A DNA stretch of 64,000 nucleotides from Rhodobacteraceae bacterium bin131 (GCA_002239085.1 MPNP01000006.1:1-64000); one strand, 5' to 3'; positions 20,931 to 30,876 are shown, counted from the stretch's first letter. Notes: a model not told the origin generated them from the letters alone. A program made the numbers and translations.

Positions 20931-21029
20931 TTTTCAGGTATCCTTGTTCCACGATTCATTGTATTTTAACCCTTGTCATTTTCAAAGAGGCTAACCCCTT
21001 TATCAAAAACCTATATGTGTTGAACACCC

Positions 21030-21830
21030 ATGAAAACAGACGAACTTTTAACTTTCACCAAAAATATCTTACTGCCAAAAGCTAATTCAATTTTGTCACA
21101 AACTTATCGTGACTACTGCCAAGGCCAAGACATTGAAATAGTGACCAAGGCGGACCAATCACCGGCAACCCAGGCGGACCGTATGACAGAATCTGCTCTT
21201 AGGGAATTGATTAGTGAAAATTATCCTCTTCATGGAATTCATGGTGAGGAATTTGGTGGCCATAATCTTGACTCTGATTGGATTTGGGTTCTTGACCCCC
21301 TTGATGGAACCAAAGAGTTTGTGGCTCAGAAAAAGGGGCAGTTTGGAACATTGATTGGTCTGTTGTATAAAGGAAAAGCAGTTTTGGGAGCCATGAGTGA
21401 CCCGATTAATAATCAGCAATGGTTTTCGGGTCAAGTCATGCAGCGAATCAATAATCGTTTAGAGTTATCTGAGAGTACTATTGCCTGCACGCGACCCTGT
21501 GAAATGTTCCCTACTCACGAGTTGCAGAATAAAATGTCGCACGTTGAGGTAACGGCTCACGCAATAAAAACGGATTTAAATTGCTTAGGATTTGCTGGGG
21601 TGATTGATGGTTTATTTGATGCTGTTATTGAAAACCAACTTAAGGCCCATGATTTATTACCACTCATTCCAATTCTGTTAAATGCTGGACTTCAGGTTGT
21701 TGATTTGAGCGGCAACTCCTATGCCTGTATGGAATTTGCTTCGGCGGAGGCTTTTGAAAGAAAATATGGTGTAATTGCTGCCTCAAATCCCACATTGATG
21801 GAACAAATATTAAGCTGTTTTAACCCATAA
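21030..21830 (+). CDS. hisN: Histidinol-phosphatase, inositol-monophosphatase type
   Basis: This Mg-dependent phosphatase of the IMPase family has 266 aa and probably removes phosphate from histidinol phosphate. Metal-binding motifs are intact: HGEEFG near residue 70 and WVLDPLDGTKEF near 90, followed by GTLIGLLYKGKAVLGAMSDP. The C-terminal Asp site reads KAHDLLPLIPIL in place of the usual WDxAAG, a common variation in HisN. It lies inside the his operon, with its stop 1-4 nt before the start of the next gene. Alphaproteobacteria often use this unrelated phosphatase instead of the HAD or PHP types. Confidence 0.87.
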   Translation: MKTDELLTFTKNILLPKANSILSQTYRDYCQGQDIEIVTKADQSPATQADRMTESALRELISENYPLHGIHGEEFGGHNLDSDWIWVLDPLDGTKEFVAQKKGQFGTLIGLLYKGKAVLGAMSDPINNQQWFSGQVMQRINNRLELSESTIACTRPCEMFPTHELQNKMSHVEVTAHAIKTDLNCLGFAGVIDGLFDAVIENQLKAHDLLPLIPILLNAGLQVVDLSGNSYACMEFASAEAFERKYGVIAASNPTLMEQILSCFNP

Positions 21831-21834
21831 GTTG

Positions 21835-23505
21835 ATGACTATACTAGCACGAGCACGTTCAGATATTGTCAAGATGCATGGCTATTCTTCGGCCCGCAAA
21901 TTGCAAACAAAAGCAAAGGGATTGGTTTACTTAGACGCAAATGAGTGTCCTTTTGAGCCCCTCGTTGGAAGTCAGAATTACTCTCGCTATCCCCTACAAC
22001 AACCCGAGGAACTCGTGCGAGCTCTTTGTGAACTTTATGATGTGAGCTCCCGCAACTTAATCATCGCACGCGGTGCCGATGAAGTCATTGATATCTTGGT
22101 GAGAACATTTTGTGTTCCATTCACAGATAATATTGTTGTCTGCCCTCCTACCTTTGCAATGTACCAGCATTCGGCAATCATTCATGGAATTGAAACAAGG
22201 AAAGTTCCTCTTACAGAAACGTTTTCGATTGACTTTGACGGAATTGTCAAAGCGAGTAATAGTGATACCAAACTCATTTTTGTCTGCTCTCCAAATAATC
22301 CTACAGCCAACCTTATGGACGCCGAGGCGGTCATGAGGCTTTGTCAGAAATTTTCGCATACCGCCCTTGTTGTTGTTGATGAAACTTACATTGAGTTTAG
22401 TGATTCACAAAGTTTCACGAGTAAAATAGAAGATTGCCACAACTTGGTGATTTTGCGAACACTATCAAAATCTTATGCTGCCGCGGGCTTAAGGTGTGGT
22501 GTCGGAATTGCCTTTTCGGAAGTTATCGCACTGCTCCTTAAATTGCTTCCCCCCTACCCCATTCCAGTTCCTGTCGTTCAAGCGGTGTGTCAGATACTCG
22601 CCCCCCATAATCGTGAACGAATCATCCATAAACGCAATGAACTTTTGCAAATTAAAGCTGAATATGTCCGTCAAATTGAAGAGATTGATGATGTCAAGGC
22701 AATCATTCCATCCCAAGCCAACTTTATTTTAGTGCGTGTCCATAACCGAACCGATTTCATATCCAAGTGCCTCAATGCGAACATTATCGTTCGCGACCAG
22801 TCACACCAGGAATGTCTTGAGGATTGTGTCCGGATTTCCATTGGCACTCGGACTGAAATGGATGCTTTAATCAATGCCCTAAAAGGGATCAAACCCAATC
22901 AATCCGAAAATCAGCGAGTTTCATTAATCACTCGGTCGACGAATGAAACACGCATTACGGCAAAAATCAATTTGGACACAAGCTCACCAGTTTCTGTTGA
23001 CACCGGGCATCCGTTTCTAGACCACATGCTTGAACAAGTCGCACGTCATGGTGCTTTTTCACTTGCGTTGGAGTGTCAGGGTGATTTGGATGTTGAAGCA
23101 CATCATACCATTGAGGATTGTGGAATTGTCTTGGGTAAAGCTTTAAATGATGCTCTTGGAGATAAATCAGGAATTGGTCGTTATGGTTCAGTTGAGTTAG
23201 TCACCCCCATGGATGAAGCCCAAGCAAATATCGCATTGGATCTAGGGGGACGGGCATTCCTTGCGTTTAAAGGAAATTTCCCAGATGCTTATGTGGGGAA
23301 CAAAAACAATCCACTCCCAATCGATATGATTGAACATATTTTTCGCTCAGTTGCTGATAATCTTCAATGTACATTGCACATCTCTGTCACAGGACAAAAC
23401 ACTCATCACATGGTTGAAACATGCTTTAAGGGGTTGGGCCGAGCTTTGCGTCAAGCCACCAAAATTCAAGGCAACGATCTCCCGAGTACCAAAGGAATGC
23501 TATGA
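21835..23505 (+). CDS. hisC-hisB: Fused histidinol-phosphate aminotransferase / imidazoleglycerol-phosphate dehydratase
   Basis: One uninterrupted 556-aa frame carries two his enzymes. Residues about 1-350 are HisC, a fold-type I PLP aminotransferase with YLDANECPFEP, the SPNNPT motif and PLP Lys212 in TLSKSYAAAGLR. Residues about 358-556 are HisB dehydratase, with its metal-binding histidine motifs GHPFLDHMLEQVARHG, EAHHTIEDCG and TGQNTHHMVE all intact. The linker has no ATG or stop. The two enzymes catalyse steps 8 and 6 of the pathway, and HisH/HisF supplies the dehydratase substrate. The track begins at a TTG; the adjacent ATG (21835) is preferred. The hisH start overlaps as ATGA. Confidence 0.93.
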   Translation: MTILARARSDIVKMHGYSSARKLQTKAKGLVYLDANECPFEPLVGSQNYSRYPLQQPEELVRALCELYDVSSRNLIIARGADEVIDILVRTFCVPFTDNIVVCPPTFAMYQHSAIIHGIETRKVPLTETFSIDFDGIVKASNSDTKLIFVCSPNNPTANLMDAEAVMRLCQKFSHTALVVVDETYIEFSDSQSFTSKIEDCHNLVILRTLSKSYAAAGLRCGVGIAFSEVIALLLKLLPPYPIPVPVVQAVCQILAPHNRERIIHKRNELLQIKAEYVRQIEEIDDVKAIIPSQANFILVRVHNRTDFISKCLNANIIVRDQSHQECLEDCVRISIGTRTEMDALINALKGIKPNQSENQRVSLITRSTNETRITAKINLDTSSPVSVDTGHPFLDHMLEQVARHGAFSLALECQGDLDVEAHHTIEDCGIVLGKALNDALGDKSGIGRYGSVELVTPMDEAQANIALDLGGRAFLAFKGNFPDAYVGNKNNPLPIDMIEHIFRSVADNLQCTLHISVTGQNTHHMVETCFKGLGRALRQATKIQGNDLPSTKGML

Positions 23506-24098
23506 TTGCCGTCATTGATAGCTGTGGCTCCAACATGACTTCAGTTCTCTTTGCTCTTCAACGGCTGGGAGTTGAGTCCATCCTAACATCATGCCAAAAA
23601 GAAATAACGCGTGCAGACAAAGTTATTCTACCCGGCGTAGGAGCTTCTGACCATGCCATCGCAAGGCTTAAAGAAGACAATCTGATTGAATGTATTACGG
23701 CCTTAACCCAGCCTGTCCTCGGTATTTGTGTCGGAATGCAATTATTATTTTCGTATTCTGAGGAAGGGGAATCGTCACTATTGGATATTATTCCCGGGAC
23801 AATCAGGCATTTTACTCCTGAACCCAAAAAAGCCATACCTCATATGGGATGGAATAACGTTAAACTCGCCGAGAATAATCATCCATTAATTAAAGATATA
23901 CCCGAAAATAGCTATTTCTATTTTGTGCACAGCTATTTCCCACCCGTGAGTGAATTGACTATTGGTGAGTGTGAATATGGTGAGTGTTTTGCGGCTATAG
24001 TTGCTAAAGAGAACTTTATGGGGTGCCAGTTTCATCCTGAGCGGTCAAGTCAAAACGGGGCACAGATACTTAAGAATTTTGTTGAACTGTCCTTATGA
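23502..24098 (+). CDS. hisH: Imidazole glycerol phosphate synthase, glutaminase subunit
   Basis: This class I glutamine amidotransferase delivers ammonia to HisF. It has 198 aa with the nucleophile Cys76 in LGICVGMQLL and the His-Glu pair in GCQFHPERS near residue 182. Its start overlaps the previous gene by 4 nt and its stop overlaps hisA by 4 nt, indicating coupled translation. It forms a heterodimer with the product of hisF, two genes downstream. Confidence 0.96.
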   Translation: MIAVIDSCGSNMTSVLFALQRLGVESILTSCQKEITRADKVILPGVGASDHAIARLKEDNLIECITALTQPVLGICVGMQLLFSYSEEGESSLLDIIPGTIRHFTPEPKKAIPHMGWNNVKLAENNHPLIKDIPENSYFYFVHSYFPPVSELTIGECEYGECFAAIVAKENFMGCQFHPERSSQNGAQILKNFVELSL

Positions 24099-24829
24099 TT
24101 GTATACCCAGCTATTGATTTGATGAATGGGGAATGTGTTCGCCTGTATAAAGGGAACTTTGCCCAGAAAACCACCTATAGCAAATCACCTGATGACATTG
24201 CCCAAGGATTTCGTCAGGAAGGGTCGCAATGGTTACATTTAATTGACCTTGATGGTGCGCTTGAACCAAAAAAGCGACAACTTAAAACTATTCAGCAAAT
24301 TATTCGTTCAAGTCACTTAAATGTTCAGACCGGGGGAGGCATAAGGTCCGAAGACGATGTCTCTCAATTAATTAAAGCGGGAGCAAGTCGGGTCATTATT
24401 GGTTCACTGGCCACCAAAGAAATTGATCATGTAAAATATATCATAGGCAAATATGGCAGTGAAAAAATTTGCCTCGCCGCAGATGTGCAATTCCAACACA
24501 ATGACTATTATGTTGCTTTTTCAGGATGGCAGGAACACAGTAAAATCACCCTAAAATCATTGATTCGTGAATACCTTCCAGCTGGTCTTAAACATGTGTT
24601 GTGCACAGACATTTCACTTGATGGCACCCTCGAAGGTTGCAATCTTGAGCTCTATAACACAATCCAAAAAACATTTTCTGAAATTGACTTTCAAGCTTCA
24701 GGGGGAGTCGCTTCTTTGGATGACCTAAGGCAATTAAAAACCGCGGGTGTTATCGTAGGGAAAGCACTGTATGAAGGTGCATTTAGCCTCAAGGAGGCAC
24801 TGGAAGTCGTATGCTCACAAAGCGCATAA
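24095..24829 (+). CDS. hisA: ProFAR isomerase
   Basis: This TIM-barrel isomerase opens the ribose of ProFAR to PRFAR, the substrate of HisF. Evidence is the N-terminal [16 protein letters not shown] with the catalytic Asp, the phosphate-binding [10 protein letters not shown], and the second catalytic Asp in [12 protein letters not shown]. Its 244 aa are typical. hisF begins 19 nt before this gene ends, so the two barrels are translationally coupled. Confidence 0.96.
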   Translation: MIVYPAIDLMNGECVRLYKGNFAQKTTYSKSPDDIAQGFRQEGSQWLHLIDLDGALEPKKRQLKTIQQIIRSSHLNVQTGGGIRSEDDVSQLIKAGASRVIIGSLATKEIDHVKYIIGKYGSEKICLAADVQFQHNDYYVAFSGWQEHSKITLKSLIREYLPAGLKHVLCTDISLDGTLEGCNLELYNTIQKTFSEIDFQASGGVASLDDLRQLKTAGVIVGKALYEGAFSLKEALEVVCSQSA

Positions 24830-25578
24830 TTCCATGTCTTGACGTTAAGGATGGACGCGTTGTCAAAGGAGTCCGGTTTAGAAACCACAAGGACATGGGC
24901 GATATCATTGAACACGCTGAACGCTATGCGAGTGAAGGTGCTGATGAGTTGGTATTTTATGATATAACCGCAAGCAGTGATGGGCGAGTCGTTGATAAGC
25001 AATGGATTAAGAAAGTTGCTAAAGTCATTGATATTCCGTTTTGCGTTGCAGGTGGAATTCGTTCAGTTGAAGATGCACGGAAAGTTCTCGGTGACGGAGC
25101 CGATAAAATATCAGTTAATTCTCCTGCCTTGGAAAAACCAGAATTTATATCTGAACTCGCTCATATATTTGGTACACAATGCGTTGTCGTTGGAATTGAT
25201 AGCCTTCAAGAAGGAAATCATTATGTTGTGAATCAATATACTGGAGATGAAACCAAAACGATTATAACCAGCCGCCATACCGTGCCATGGGCCCAGGAAG
25301 TTCAGGAGTTAGGAGCCGGCGAAATAGTCCTCAACTGTATGAATCAAGACGGCGTACGTCAAGGATATGACATTCAGCAACTTCTAGCCATTATGAAAGT
25401 TGTCCGTATTCCTGTCATTGCTTCAGGTGGAGCTGGTGAAATGAAACACTTCGCACAAGTATTTGCTTGTGCTGATGTTTCTGGAGCACTCGCAGCCTCA
25501 GTGTTTCACACCCAACACATTCATATTGGTGACTTGAAGCACTATTTGAAAAATCATGATGTGGAAGTTCGATTATGA
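24811..25578 (+). CDS. hisF: Imidazole glycerol phosphate synthase, cyclase subunit
   Basis: This TIM barrel paralogous to HisA uses ammonia from HisH to form imidazoleglycerol phosphate and AICAR. It has 255 aa. The catalytic Asp sits in [15 protein letters not shown] and the second in VVGIDS. Phosphate-binding glycines appear in [12 protein letters not shown] and [12 protein letters not shown]. The hisIE start overlaps its stop by 4 nt. Confidence 0.97.
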   Translation: MLTKRIIPCLDVKDGRVVKGVRFRNHKDMGDIIEHAERYASEGADELVFYDITASSDGRVVDKQWIKKVAKVIDIPFCVAGGIRSVEDARKVLGDGADKISVNSPALEKPEFISELAHIFGTQCVVVGIDSLQEGNHYVVNQYTGDETKTIITSRHTVPWAQEVQELGAGEIVLNCMNQDGVRQGYDIQQLLAIMKVVRIPVIASGGAGEMKHFAQVFACADVSGALAASVFHTQHIHIGDLKHYLKNHDVEVRL

Positions 25579-26192
25579 CTATTGCACAACAAATAAATTG
25601 GGAAAAAGTATCGGGGTTGATTCCGGCCATTGTTCAGGACGCCAACGACCTCCGCATTTTGATGTTGGGGTTTATGAACCGAGAAGCCCTAGAACAAACG
25701 GTCGATACTGGTCGGGTAACTTTTTTTTCACGAAGCCGGCAAACGCTATGGACCAAAGGTGACACTTCAGGAAACTTTCTTGACTTAGTTAGTCTTGAAG
25801 TGGACTGTGATGGCGATACGATTCTTATCAAAGCACATCCCCAAGGGCCCGTTTGTCATACGGGTACGTCAACATGTTTTAATGATGAATTGGGGCAACC
25901 TTTAATGTTTCTGAACCGTTTGGAACGGCTCATTAAAACGCGCAATCAAAAACGGCCAGAAGGAAGTTATACAACGACTCTTTTTAATAAAGGGGCATAC
26001 AAAATAGCTCAAAAAGTTGGTGAAGAAGGTGTGGAGTTGGCATTGGCAAAAGTCAAAGAGGATCGATCGGAAATCCTTAACGAAGCCGCTGACTTGATGT
26101 TTCATATAATGGTCCTATTAGAGAGCAGTGGGCTAGGTCTTGACGAAGTCAGCAGAGTTTTAGCAGAGCGCTTTAAAGAATCAAAAAGGTGA
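25575..26192 (+). CDS. hisIE: Phosphoribosyl-AMP cyclohydrolase / phosphoribosyl-ATP pyrophosphatase
   Basis: This bifunctional protein of 205 aa carries out steps 2 and 3 of histidine synthesis. The HisI half (about 1-110) has [10 protein letters not shown], the metal-binding Cys and Asp in VDCDGDTI, and CHTGTSTCF. The HisE half (about 112-205) is an all-alpha MazG-like domain with [10 protein letters not shown] and EAADLMFHI. The HisIE fusion is common in enterobacteria, while many alphaproteobacteria keep the two genes separate. It is the last his gene; hisD and any hisB phosphatase are not in this window. Confidence 0.94.
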   Translation: MTIAQQINWEKVSGLIPAIVQDANDLRILMLGFMNREALEQTVDTGRVTFFSRSRQTLWTKGDTSGNFLDLVSLEVDCDGDTILIKAHPQGPVCHTGTSTCFNDELGQPLMFLNRLERLIKTRNQKRPEGSYTTTLFNKGAYKIAQKVGEEGVELALAKVKEDRSEILNEAADLMFHIMVLLESSGLGLDEVSRVLAERFKESKR

Positions 26193-26660
26193 GCGACTTT
26201 ACCGGCTCAATACAATCCCCAAATAGTAACAGTCAGAAAAGTCGGGTATTGTCTGACAGGCGTTCGCTAGTGGTAAAAAAGAAACTTGGTCAGATTATTT
26301 CCAATTTTCAGCTATTGGGAACAGGAATAATCCGACAATCATCCCCGATACAGATTGGAATACAATGGTTATGCCGATAACGGCATAAATGTGGTAAACA
26401 GCACTTCCATATCATCAAGTTGTTGTCAAGGAGACGTTTGACTCATGTTCGTTCCTTGAAGAATTGTTGCATTGATGACGAATCAGGCCTTTTTATGAAA
26501 AAATCAAATTTTAAACTAACCTTGATCGCGTGGTAGCAAATCAAAACCCTGTATTGCAAAGATTTTGATAACTATTTTTGTATTTTTGAGCGGACAATAA
26601 ATATTTTTTGAAATGTCACCAAAGTGTGTACGGCCATAATTTTCGTCGTCAATTGCACAA
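26193..26660. other. Intergenic region after the his operon
   Basis: This 468-bp region lies between convergent hisIE and the VOC gene. It holds a 6-bp inverted repeat GTCAGA/TCTGAC shortly after hisIE and the stronger stem-loop at 26369. The 63-codon frame starting at a GTG overlapping the hisIE stop has no recognisable features and was not called. No RNA gene was recognised. Confidence 0.4.
26369..26388 (+). terminator. Stem-loop, possible his operon terminator
   Basis: TTATGCCG and CGGCATAA form a perfect 8-bp stem with an ATAA tetraloop, about 177 bp past hisIE. There is no downstream T-run, so the role could be mRNA 3'-end stabilisation instead. Confidence 0.4.
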
Positions 26661-27089
26661 TTAATTCGAGTTTGAATTTGATGCTTCGGCCATGCATCCG
26701 ACACAAATTATGTATCCGTCAGGATCGGTAAAATATATTTCCTCCATTCCATACCACTGGATGAAAGGTCCTTTGAGAATTTGATCAGGAGATAGATGGG
26801 GACATACTTCTGATGGTCTGATATTACGAAAATAAATCGTGCCTTGGGGCTGAGTTGCGGGCATTTCATTAATCATAGGGAGTTCGTCAATTAAACTTGT
26901 TCTTGTTTGAAGCATTAAACTAGCGTTATCTCGCCGCATGAGAGCAAATACCCCTTGAAGGGGGTCTTGCGTTAATGCTTTGTCTCTGTTAATTATAAAT
27001 TCAATATCCAACCCAACGACTTGTGAATAAAACTTGAGAGAAGTATTTAGATTCTCAACCATTAAATTGGGAATTATCTCAAGGGTCAT
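26661..27089 (-). CDS. VOC (glyoxalase/bleomycin-resistance) family protein
   Basis: This single-domain vicinal-oxygen-chelate protein has about 142 aa from the ATG at 27089, or 151 aa from a GTG at 27116. The pattern IIPNLMVENLNTSLKFYSQVVGLD at the start and EEIYFTDPDGYIICVG at the end is typical of small VOC proteins, which include glyoxalases, dioxygenases and antibiotic-binding proteins. The specific substrate cannot be told. It is a lone gene facing the his operon, upstream of and divergent from sdhC. Confidence 0.8.
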   Translation of the reverse strand: MTLEIIPNLMVENLNTSLKFYSQVVGLDIEFIINRDKALTQDPLQGVFALMRRDNASLMLQTRTSLIDELPMINEMPATQPQGTIYFRNIRPSEVCPHLSPDQILKGPFIQWYGMEEIYFTDPDGYIICVGCMAEASNSNSN

Positions 27090-27247
27090 GGCATCTTTAT
27101 ATTTTTTGCTATTCACTTATAATCTAATCTGAACAAAAAACTAATACTGTTTCAAATGTTTTGATAATGATACGCTTTATAAGTTGTATTGTATTTGATT
27201 GATCAACACAATGGAATAAGAAGAATTTTTTAGTAAATATTCGTACC

Positions 27248-27637
27248 ATGGCATATTCGAACTCCAAGCGCCCTCTTTCGCCTCATGCAACCATTTATAG
27301 GTGGCCTTTGAATGCCATAATGTCAATTTTACATCGTATTACGGGTGTTGGCCTAGTTTTGAGCGCTGTCCTAATTGTTTGGGTGTTTGTTGCAGCGGCA
27401 ACTTCAGAGCGGTACTACAATTTCACTTCTTGGATCGTTTCATCCTTTATCGTTGACCTTATCCTGTTTGGAAGTTTAGTTGCCTTTTGGTTTCATTACT
27501 TCAATGGAATCAGGCATTTATTTTGGGATATTGGATTGAGTTTCGAAGAACGTAATATCAAGATTTCCGCTTATCTTGGAATCGTTGGTACAGTCGTTAT
27601 GAGTCTTCTCAGTATTGTCTATATTTGGTTATATTAG
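27248..27637 (+). CDS. sdhC: Succinate dehydrogenase cytochrome b556 subunit
   Basis: This is a membrane anchor of complex II with three transmembrane helices. It has 129 aa with family motifs RPLSPHATIYRW, SILHRITGVGL (quinone-site Ser and Arg) and HYFNGIRHLFWD, whose His is expected to ligate heme b. First gene of sdhCDAB; about 160 bp separate it from the divergent VOC gene, where the operon promoter should lie. sdhD starts 1 nt after its stop. Confidence 0.96.
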   Translation: MAYSNSKRPLSPHATIYRWPLNAIMSILHRITGVGLVLSAVLIVWVFVAAATSERYYNFTSWIVSSFIVDLILFGSLVAFWFHYFNGIRHLFWDIGLSFEERNIKISAYLGIVGTVVMSLLSIVYIWLY

Positions 27638-27638
27638 G

Positions 27639-28025
27639 ATGAAGTTTCGTACTGATTTAAGTAGGGTAAAGGGTTTAGGGTCATCCAAAGATGGAACTCA
27701 TCATTGGTGGTATCAACGATTAACCGCAATTGCACTGCTTCCATTAACAATTTTGTTTTTGATCCCTTTCATAAGGGCATTCGGGTCAGATCACGGTGAA
27801 TTTATTGCCATTTATTCACATATCGGTAATGCGATTATTGCTATCTTGTTTTTTATTGTTGCCTTTACCCATTTGCGGATGGGACTACAAGTTGTCATTG
27901 AGGACTATTCGCACTCAAAAGGATGGAAAACTGTTCTGCTTGTATCCAACTGGCTCTTTTGCTGGGGATTAATGATCGCAGCAACTTTTGCAATTCTTCG
28001 TATCTCTTTAAGTTTTGTCATATAA
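27639..28025 (+). CDS. sdhD: Succinate dehydrogenase membrane anchor subunit
   Basis: This is the second membrane anchor of complex II, 128 aa with three hydrophobic helices. The N terminus (M)KFRTDLSRVKGLGSSKDGTHHWWYQRLTA is the alphaproteobacterial SdhD signature. The ORF track begins eight codons earlier inside sdhC, but the Met at 27639 fits this signature exactly. HLRMGLQVVIEDY near residue 85 contains the heme/quinone-region residues. Confidence 0.95.
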   Translation: MKFRTDLSRVKGLGSSKDGTHHWWYQRLTAIALLPLTILFLIPFIRAFGSDHGEFIAIYSHIGNAIIAILFFIVAFTHLRMGLQVVIEDYSHSKGWKTVLLVSNWLFCWGLMIAATFAILRISLSFVI

Positions 28026-28034
28026 GAGTGAGCC

Positions 28035-29837
28035 ATGTCACGCTATGAAATAGTTAATCACACATTTGATGTTGTCGTGGTTGGAGCTGGTGGTGCGGGC
28101 TTAAGAGCCACTCTAGGAATGGTTGAACAGGGATTAAAGACCGCGTGTATTACGAAAGTGTTTCCGACACGTTCACATACCGTTGCTGCTCAGGGAGGTA
28201 TTGCCGGTGCACTTGCCAATATGGGACCTGACAGCTGGCAGTGGCATCTTTATGACAGTGTTAAGGGGTCAGATTGGCTCGGTGATAATGACGCAATGGA
28301 ATATTTGGCACGTGAAGCATCTCGTGCGATTTACGAACTTGAACATTATGGGGTACCCTTCAGTCGTACAGCGAATGGTCAAATTTATCAAAGACCTTTT
28401 GGTGGTCATACCACCGAATTTGGTGAAGGCCCACCTGTTCAAAGAACCTGTGCAGCCGCGGATCGAACAGGACATGCTATTCTTCATACCCTCTATGGAC
28501 AATCATTAAAGCGAAAGGCTGAATTTTTTATTGAATACTTTGCCCTTGATTTGATTATGTCCCCCGATGGAGCGTGCCAAGGTGTTGTCGCTTGGAACCT
28601 TGAAGAGGGTACTCTTCATAAATTCTCGGCCAATATGGTTGTTCTTGCAACTGGTGGTTATGGAAGATCATACTTTTCAGCTACATCTGCTCATACCTGT
28701 ACTGGAGATGGTAACGGGCTTGCTGCTCGAGCGGGTTTATCCTTACAGGATATGGAGTTTGTTCAGTTTCACCCGACAGGTATTTATGGTGCAGGGGTCC
28801 TGATTACCGAAGGGGCACGAGGTGAAGGTGGATATCTTACCAATTCCGAAGGTGAGCGCTTCATGGAGCGCTATGCTCCAACTTACAAGGATTTAGCAAG
28901 CCGTGATGTTGTTTCACGGTGCATGACAATGGAAATTCGTGAAGGAAGAGGAGTCGGGGCTAGCAAAGATCATATTCATCTTCACTTGAGTCATATTCCC
29001 GCTGACGTTCTTTCCGAGCGCTTGCCTGGAATTACAGAATCGGCCAAAGTATTTGCCGGAGTTGATGTGACCCGTCAACCCATTCCAGTATTACCGACAG
29101 TCCATTACAATATGGGGGGAATTCCAACCAACTACTGGGGAGAGGTTATCAATCCCGATGCCGGGGCCGATGCCATCCAGCCTGGTTTAATGTCAGTGGG
29201 AGAAGCTGCTTGTGCATCGGTTCATGGTGCCAACCGATTAGGCTCAAACTCATTAACTGACCTCGTTGTATTCGGAAGAGCTGCCGCTATTCGTACTGGT
29301 CAGATAATACAACCGCAGCAGTTCGTTGAACCGGGAGATGCAAAAGCGGTTGAAACGATTATTGAACGATTTGACACAATGCGACATGCGAACGGGAGCA
29401 CTCCTACCGCACACATTAGACTCCAAATGCAAAAAGTGATGCAGGAATATGCCGCTGTCTTTAGAAGCGAAGAGACCTTAGCAAAGGGGGTTAAGGAAAT
29501 GATTGAACTTACCAAAACCCTAAAAGATGTAAAGGTTACTGATCGCTCAATGATTTGGAATTCAGACTTGATGGAAACCCTTGAGTTAGCGAATTTAATG
29601 ATTTCCTCTCTTGCTACAGTGAGTTCTGCCCATGCTCGTAAAGAAAGCAGGGGGGCTCATGCCCATGAAGATTATCCTGAACGTGATGACGTCAATTGGC
29701 GCAAGCATTCACTCGTCAAGGTTGATGAACATACCTTTAAAATCAATTATCGACCAGTTCATGACACTCTCTTGGTTCCACAAGAAGATGGTGGTATGGA
29801 CCCAAGCATTATCGCACCAAAGAAAAGAGTTTATTAA
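28035..29837 (+). CDS. sdhA: Succinate dehydrogenase flavoprotein subunit
   Basis: This catalytic subunit oxidises succinate to fumarate with covalently bound FAD. It has 600 aa. Seen are the FAD fold [12 protein letters not shown], the flavinylation His48 in [11 protein letters not shown], the [15 protein letters not shown] motif, the substrate site with [10 protein letters not shown], and [11 protein letters not shown] near the C-terminal third. It lies between sdhD and a small lipoprotein gene whose ATG begins 1 nt after the sdhA stop. Confidence 0.97.
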   Translation: MSRYEIVNHTFDVVVVGAGGAGLRATLGMVEQGLKTACITKVFPTRSHTVAAQGGIAGALANMGPDSWQWHLYDSVKGSDWLGDNDAMEYLAREASRAIYELEHYGVPFSRTANGQIYQRPFGGHTTEFGEGPPVQRTCAAADRTGHAILHTLYGQSLKRKAEFFIEYFALDLIMSPDGACQGVVAWNLEEGTLHKFSANMVVLATGGYGRSYFSATSAHTCTGDGNGLAARAGLSLQDMEFVQFHPTGIYGAGVLITEGARGEGGYLTNSEGERFMERYAPTYKDLASRDVVSRCMTMEIREGRGVGASKDHIHLHLSHIPADVLSERLPGITESAKVFAGVDVTRQPIPVLPTVHYNMGGIPTNYWGEVINPDAGADAIQPGLMSVGEAACASVHGANRLGSNSLTDLVVFGRAAAIRTGQIIQPQQFVEPGDAKAVETIIERFDTMRHANGSTPTAHIRLQMQKVMQEYAAVFRSEETLAKGVKEMIELTKTLKDVKVTDRSMIWNSDLMETLELANLMISSLATVSSAHARKESRGAHAHEDYPERDDVNWRKHSLVKVDEHTFKINYRPVHDTLLVPQEDGGMDPSIIAPKKRVY

Positions 29838-29838
29838 A

Positions 29839-30066
29839 ATGAAATTACTTCGCTTTTTACTTGTTTGTTTCCCTATTGTTGTTCTTATAAGTTGTTCAAC
29901 GCCCCCACCAGTTGAGAGAGAACCTTGCGAAGAAAATGAACCCAAGGTCAAGACCACCGGTACGATGAAGATGGGGGTCAATAATCATGGCGATGCTATT
30001 GGCGAATATTCAATCGGCATTGGCGTTTCAACTATTTTGGGGCAGTCGGAAAATTCAAAATGTTGA
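29839..30066 (+). CDS. Small lipoprotein encoded between sdhA and sdhB
   Basis: A 75-aa predicted lipoprotein: the N terminus MKLLRFLLVCFPIVVLISC has a charged start, a hydrophobic core and a lipobox ending LISC at Cys19. The mature part has four more cysteine-free blocks apart from one internal Cys and a C-terminal Cys, and ends in Gly-rich GVNNHGDAIGEYSIGIGVS. In the ORF track it is hidden in a longer frame that starts inside sdhA. The start follows the sdhA stop by 1 nt, so it is translated as part of sdhCDAB. The function is unknown. I recall small genes at this position in other alphaproteobacteria but could not compare them. Confidence 0.75.
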   Translation: MKLLRFLLVCFPIVVLISCSTPPPVEREPCEENEPKVKTTGTMKMGVNNHGDAIGEYSIGIGVSTILGQSENSKC

Positions 30067-30096
30067 AGAATGATTAGAGAATTTGGAGGTGAATAA

Positions 30097-30876
30097 ATGG
30101 TTGAATTAAGATTACCGAAGAATTCACGGATTCAGGTTGGAAAAACTTGGCCCAAGCCAGAAATTAAAGGACGACTTGGCACTTTCAAAGTGTATCGTTG
30201 GGATCCCGAACAAGCTGACAATCCGAGAATAGACACTTATTTCCTTGATTTAGACGATTGTGGACCCATGGTTCTGGATGCAATCATCAAAATCAAAAAT
30301 ACAATTGACCCAACTTTAACCTTTCGCCGATCATGTCGGGAAGGAATTTGTGGATCATGTTCCATGAATATTGACGGCGAAAATTCACTAGCTTGTATCA
30401 AGGAAATCAATCCTAAGGGAAAACCAATCAAAATATATCCTCTTCCCCATTTGCATGTCGTCAAGGACTTGATTCCAGATCTCACCCAGTTTTATGCTCA
30501 ACATGCGGCTATCATGCCTTGGTTGGCGACTTCAACCCCTGACCCGGGAACTGAGTGGAAGCAATCGCCAAATGATCGAAAAAAGCTTGATGGACTATAT
30601 GAATGTGTGATGTGTGCTTGCTGTTCAACATCCTGTCCGAGCTATTGGTGGAATAGTGACCGCTATATGGGACCTGCTGCTTTGCTTCACGCTTACCGTT
30701 GGATTGTTGATAGCCGTGATGAAAATCGTGGAGAACGACTTGATGAACTTGAGGACCCGTTTCGATTATACCGGTGCCACACAATACTTAACTGCACTAA
30801 AAGCTGTCCAAAAGGATTAAACCCAGCAAAGGCCATTGCCGAAATCAAAAAGTTGATGCACGAAAGAATCACCTAA
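30097..30876 (+). CDS. sdhB: Succinate dehydrogenase iron-sulfur subunit
   Basis: This 259-aa subunit passes electrons from FAD to ubiquinone. The N-terminal plant-type ferredoxin domain has the [2Fe-2S] ligands in [16 protein letters not shown]. The C-terminal domain holds the cysteine sets [12 protein letters not shown] and [17 protein letters not shown] for the [4Fe-4S] and [3Fe-4S] clusters. A strong GGAGGTG Shine-Dalgarno precedes the ATG by 6 nt. It is the last gene of the operon. Confidence 0.97.
   Translation: MVELRLPKNSRIQVGKTWPKPEIKGRLGTFKVYRWDPEQADNPRIDTYFLDLDDCGPMVLDAIIKIKNTIDPTLTFRRSCREGICGSCSMNIDGENSLACIKEINPKGKPIKIYPLPHLHVVKDLIPDLTQFYAQHAAIMPWLATSTPDPGTEWKQSPNDRKKLDGLYECVMCACCSTSCPSYWWNSDRYMGPAALLHAYRWIVDSRDENRGERLDELEDPFRLYRCHTILNCTKSCPKGLNPAKAIAEIKKLMHERIT

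Noticed and set aside
26189-26380. 63-aa ORF starting in the hisIE stop (GTGA overlap)
   Set aside because: Low-complexity sequence without a family or Shine-Dalgarno, and it ends just inside a hairpin. Probably chance.
29632-29838. N-terminal 69 residues of the 144-aa track ORF at sdhA/sdhB
   Set aside because: This part lies inside sdhA in another frame. Only the lipoprotein from the ATG at 29839 has a credible start and signal peptide.
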